A DNA stretch of 35,912 nt, taken from Acanthaster planci. Lineage: Eukaryota > Echinodermata > Asteroidea > Valvatida > Acanthasteridae. Numbering within the stretch: the stretch's first letter is position 1; every line of letters begins with the position of its first letter. The DNA lies in the NCBI RefSeq assembly GCF_001949145.1, contig NW_019091402.1, positions 51,314-87,225 of the forward strand. The letters run 5' to 3'. Below, one piece after another: positions 33,915-35,912 of this stretch. Position numbers and translations under genes: made by a program. The notes under the pieces are model-generated. The model did no database searches, was not told where the DNA came from, and saw nothing but the letters and a program-made list of their open reading frames with translations.

Positions 33915-35912
33915 TTGAACTCAAAGAAATAAAAAACAGATAAGTTTCAGTTTTGATTTAAATAATGGAAGACTACGAATGTCAATGAGTGAGTAATGTA
34001 AAGCATTCCACGACATAGGACCTTCATGGCGAATCACCTTTTGAAAAGTAGTTGTTCTTGCAAACAGAGAGTGAAATTCTCCACAATTTCGGGTAAAATT
34101 AGGATGAATGTTGTCATTGCTACAAAATATCTGTTTAAACTTCAAGTGATACAAATTGTTGGCAAATAGAAAGGTTACTCTCAAACCACAATATACAAGC
34201 TTTGATAAAAGAATGATCTATAGTGTCAAAAGCCTAGGAAAGGCCTGACAAGATACCAAGCTTACTTTGTGATGAGTCAAGCTTAGCTGTGATTTTGTCA
34301 ATTCATTTGAATATGGCATGAGACGTTGAGGGATTTTCTCGAAATCCGAATCGAGCATTAGTTGTAATGTTATAATCGCTTCACTTAGTACATGTAGTGC
34401 GATTAAAAAAAATATTCGCTCAAGAGGTTTGGAGAAAGTGGTTAATACTGTAATTGGTTCGTAGTTGTTAACCAGTTTCGAATCACCACACTTATCAATA
34501 GAAATAACTTTCAGTTGGCAATCTTCATTTTGGGGAAATATTTCTTTTGTAAAAGCTAAATTCATAAGAAAAGTTAATGGCTTAAAGATTGAGGAAATGA
34601 TTTCCTCTATCAAAGAACTGGTTATTCTATCATAGCCTGCTCATTTTTCTTTTGTAATGCATTCACAATATCACTGATCTCTTGCTAAGTAACTGAGTCG
34701 AGGAAAATAGAATTTTGATTAGGATAAGACAAGTAGTCATAAAACTTGTTGGTATTTGACGGAATTCTTTACACTAAGATTTTGACCAATTGTAAAGTGG
34801 TTATTAAAATGAGCAGCTATGCGCTGTGGATCGTCAGTAGTTTCGCCATTGATGTCAATGCTATTAAAAATGCTATCTAAAATACGATTTGCTGCTTATT
34901 TCATCGTTGATTATTTTCTAAGTATTCCGGATACTACTTTTGTGCAATTTAATCTGCTCATTATAATAAATACGTTTGCCATTAGGTTGAACTTACTGTG
35001 ATCGGAGTGTGCTCGTCCACACTTGAATTTAAAACACCCACAAACTTAGTAAAGGCGATGTTAGAATCAGGGGCAGAGGCCACACTTGTCCAGTCACAGG
35101 AATTCGGAGCATTATTTAAATTATGTCCTCTCGTTAATGTTTCCGAGTCTGTGCATCGGTGGACTTTAACTTGGAATGACTAACTGATACTGAAAATGAA
35201 GAGAATACTGGGAAGTGATCAGAGGTCTCAGTCACTAAAATACCCGCATTTGGAAAAATCTAATTTACAGGTATTTTAAAAAATGTTTGCAATGTGAGAA
35301 GCAGATGTTTGGTTACCTTTATAAGTTGTTAATAAGAGGTGCTGAATCTTCCTGTGACTGCTTATTGTTATGAACATTAATTCGATGTAAGTTGAAATCA
35401 CCACACAAGAAGCTAAGTTTTCTTTCTTTTGAGATGAGGTCTGTATGCTGCAGGTAATAACTTGCTCAAAGGTAGCTCTAGGATGTGTGTAAACCACCAC
35501 CAAGAAGATTCTTACATTGACGAGGAGTGACAATGTCAACAAAAATAAACTCCAGTGAATCATTACCTAGATCATCTATGTCATACCTTCGGACATATTG
35601 GAGACTCGATGACATATGCAAAGCTAAATCTCCCACTTTCTGTTCCCTCTTCTTGGACTCCAAGATGTATCCAGGTAGGTTTAGATTTAAGTTACCGTTG
35701 GCATTAAGGAAAGTTTTGTTAAAACCAATAATTGACAACTTTCGATTTACTGAATGAAGACGTGTCTTTAAATCATCAATTTTTTTACCTAAACGTCTGA
35801 CGTTGAGATGCAGGAGAGAAAGCTTATCTGGATCATCATAATTAATTTCAAGACGTTAACAAATTAATTGTCAGAGTAATAATTTGTTCTGATAAGTTGA
35901 TAAGAGGCAGTA
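33915..35912 (-). mobile_element. truncated non-LTR retrotransposon (LINE), pseudogenised
   Basis: Read on the minus strand, remnants appear in LINE order. An endonuclease-like part (about 35738-35276) contains LALHMSSSLQYVRR. A reverse-transcriptase N-terminal part (about 34613-34218) contains VNNYEPITVLTTFSKPLERI. A carboxy-terminal tail (about 34184-33921) contains RHEGPMSWNALHYSL. In-frame stops and shifts separate the parts, and GLS-stop-AFDTIDHS jumps straight to the tail, so most of the catalytic RT region, including the expected YADD-type box, is deleted. It resembles CR1/L2/Jockey-group elements. Its 5' end lies beyond the window. Confidence 0.8.

Noticed and set aside
34819-35183. 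Two short plus-strand open frames
   Set aside because: They are antisense to the LINE remnant on the minus strand and show no coding pattern of their own.

Overview
This is a 35.9 kb stretch of animal nuclear DNA. Genes are split into short exons with GT/AG introns, introns carry minisatellites, MITE-like foldbacks and tRNA-derived SINE-like repeats, and a broken non-LTR retrotransposon closes the right end. The gene content, intron sizes and recurring motifs such as GCGCCCTCT suggest a marine invertebrate, probably a deuterostome (echinoderm, hemichordate or amphioxus). The exact group cannot be fixed from the sequence alone.

Three protein-coding genes could be assembled by hand with consistent splice phases. 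(1) On the minus strand, 7730 to 1867, is a nine-coding-exon gene for a 486-residue protein with glutaredoxin, DEP and DUF547 domains in that order. (2) On the minus strand, 24252 to 12565, is a complete 21-coding-exon EFR3 gene (836 residues). EFR3 is the palmitoylated plasma-membrane anchor of the phosphatidylinositol 4-kinase III alpha complex. Its first coding exon holds only seven coding bases. (3) On the plus strand, 25737 to 33143, is an IFIT-like gene. A very short first coding exon is followed by one 1.8 kb exon carrying an IFIT-type TPR superhelix, and then by six further exons, joined only through phase-0 introns, that encode a roughly 517-residue extension I do not recognise. The predicted fusion is about 1125 residues and is the most unusual object in the window.

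Layout: 1-1866, 3' flank of the Grx-DEP-DUF547 gene with one copy of an interspersed repeat; 1867-7730, that gene; 7731-12564, intergenic DNA with a 161-bp TTAA-flanked MITE and a second copy of the interspersed repeat; 12565-24252, EFR3 with repeat-rich introns; 24253-25736, the shared head-to-head region between EFR3 and the IFIT-like gene, with two kappaB-like motifs near the latter; 25737-33143, the IFIT-like gene; 33144-33914, no gene seen; 33915-35912, a truncated LINE on the minus strand.

The three genes do not form an obvious pathway. EFR3 and the Grx protein look like housekeeping or signalling genes. The IFIT-like gene is a candidate innate-immunity gene. Repeated partial duplication of exon edges occurs in both EFR3 (exon 14 donor) and the IFIT-like gene (exon 2 acceptor).
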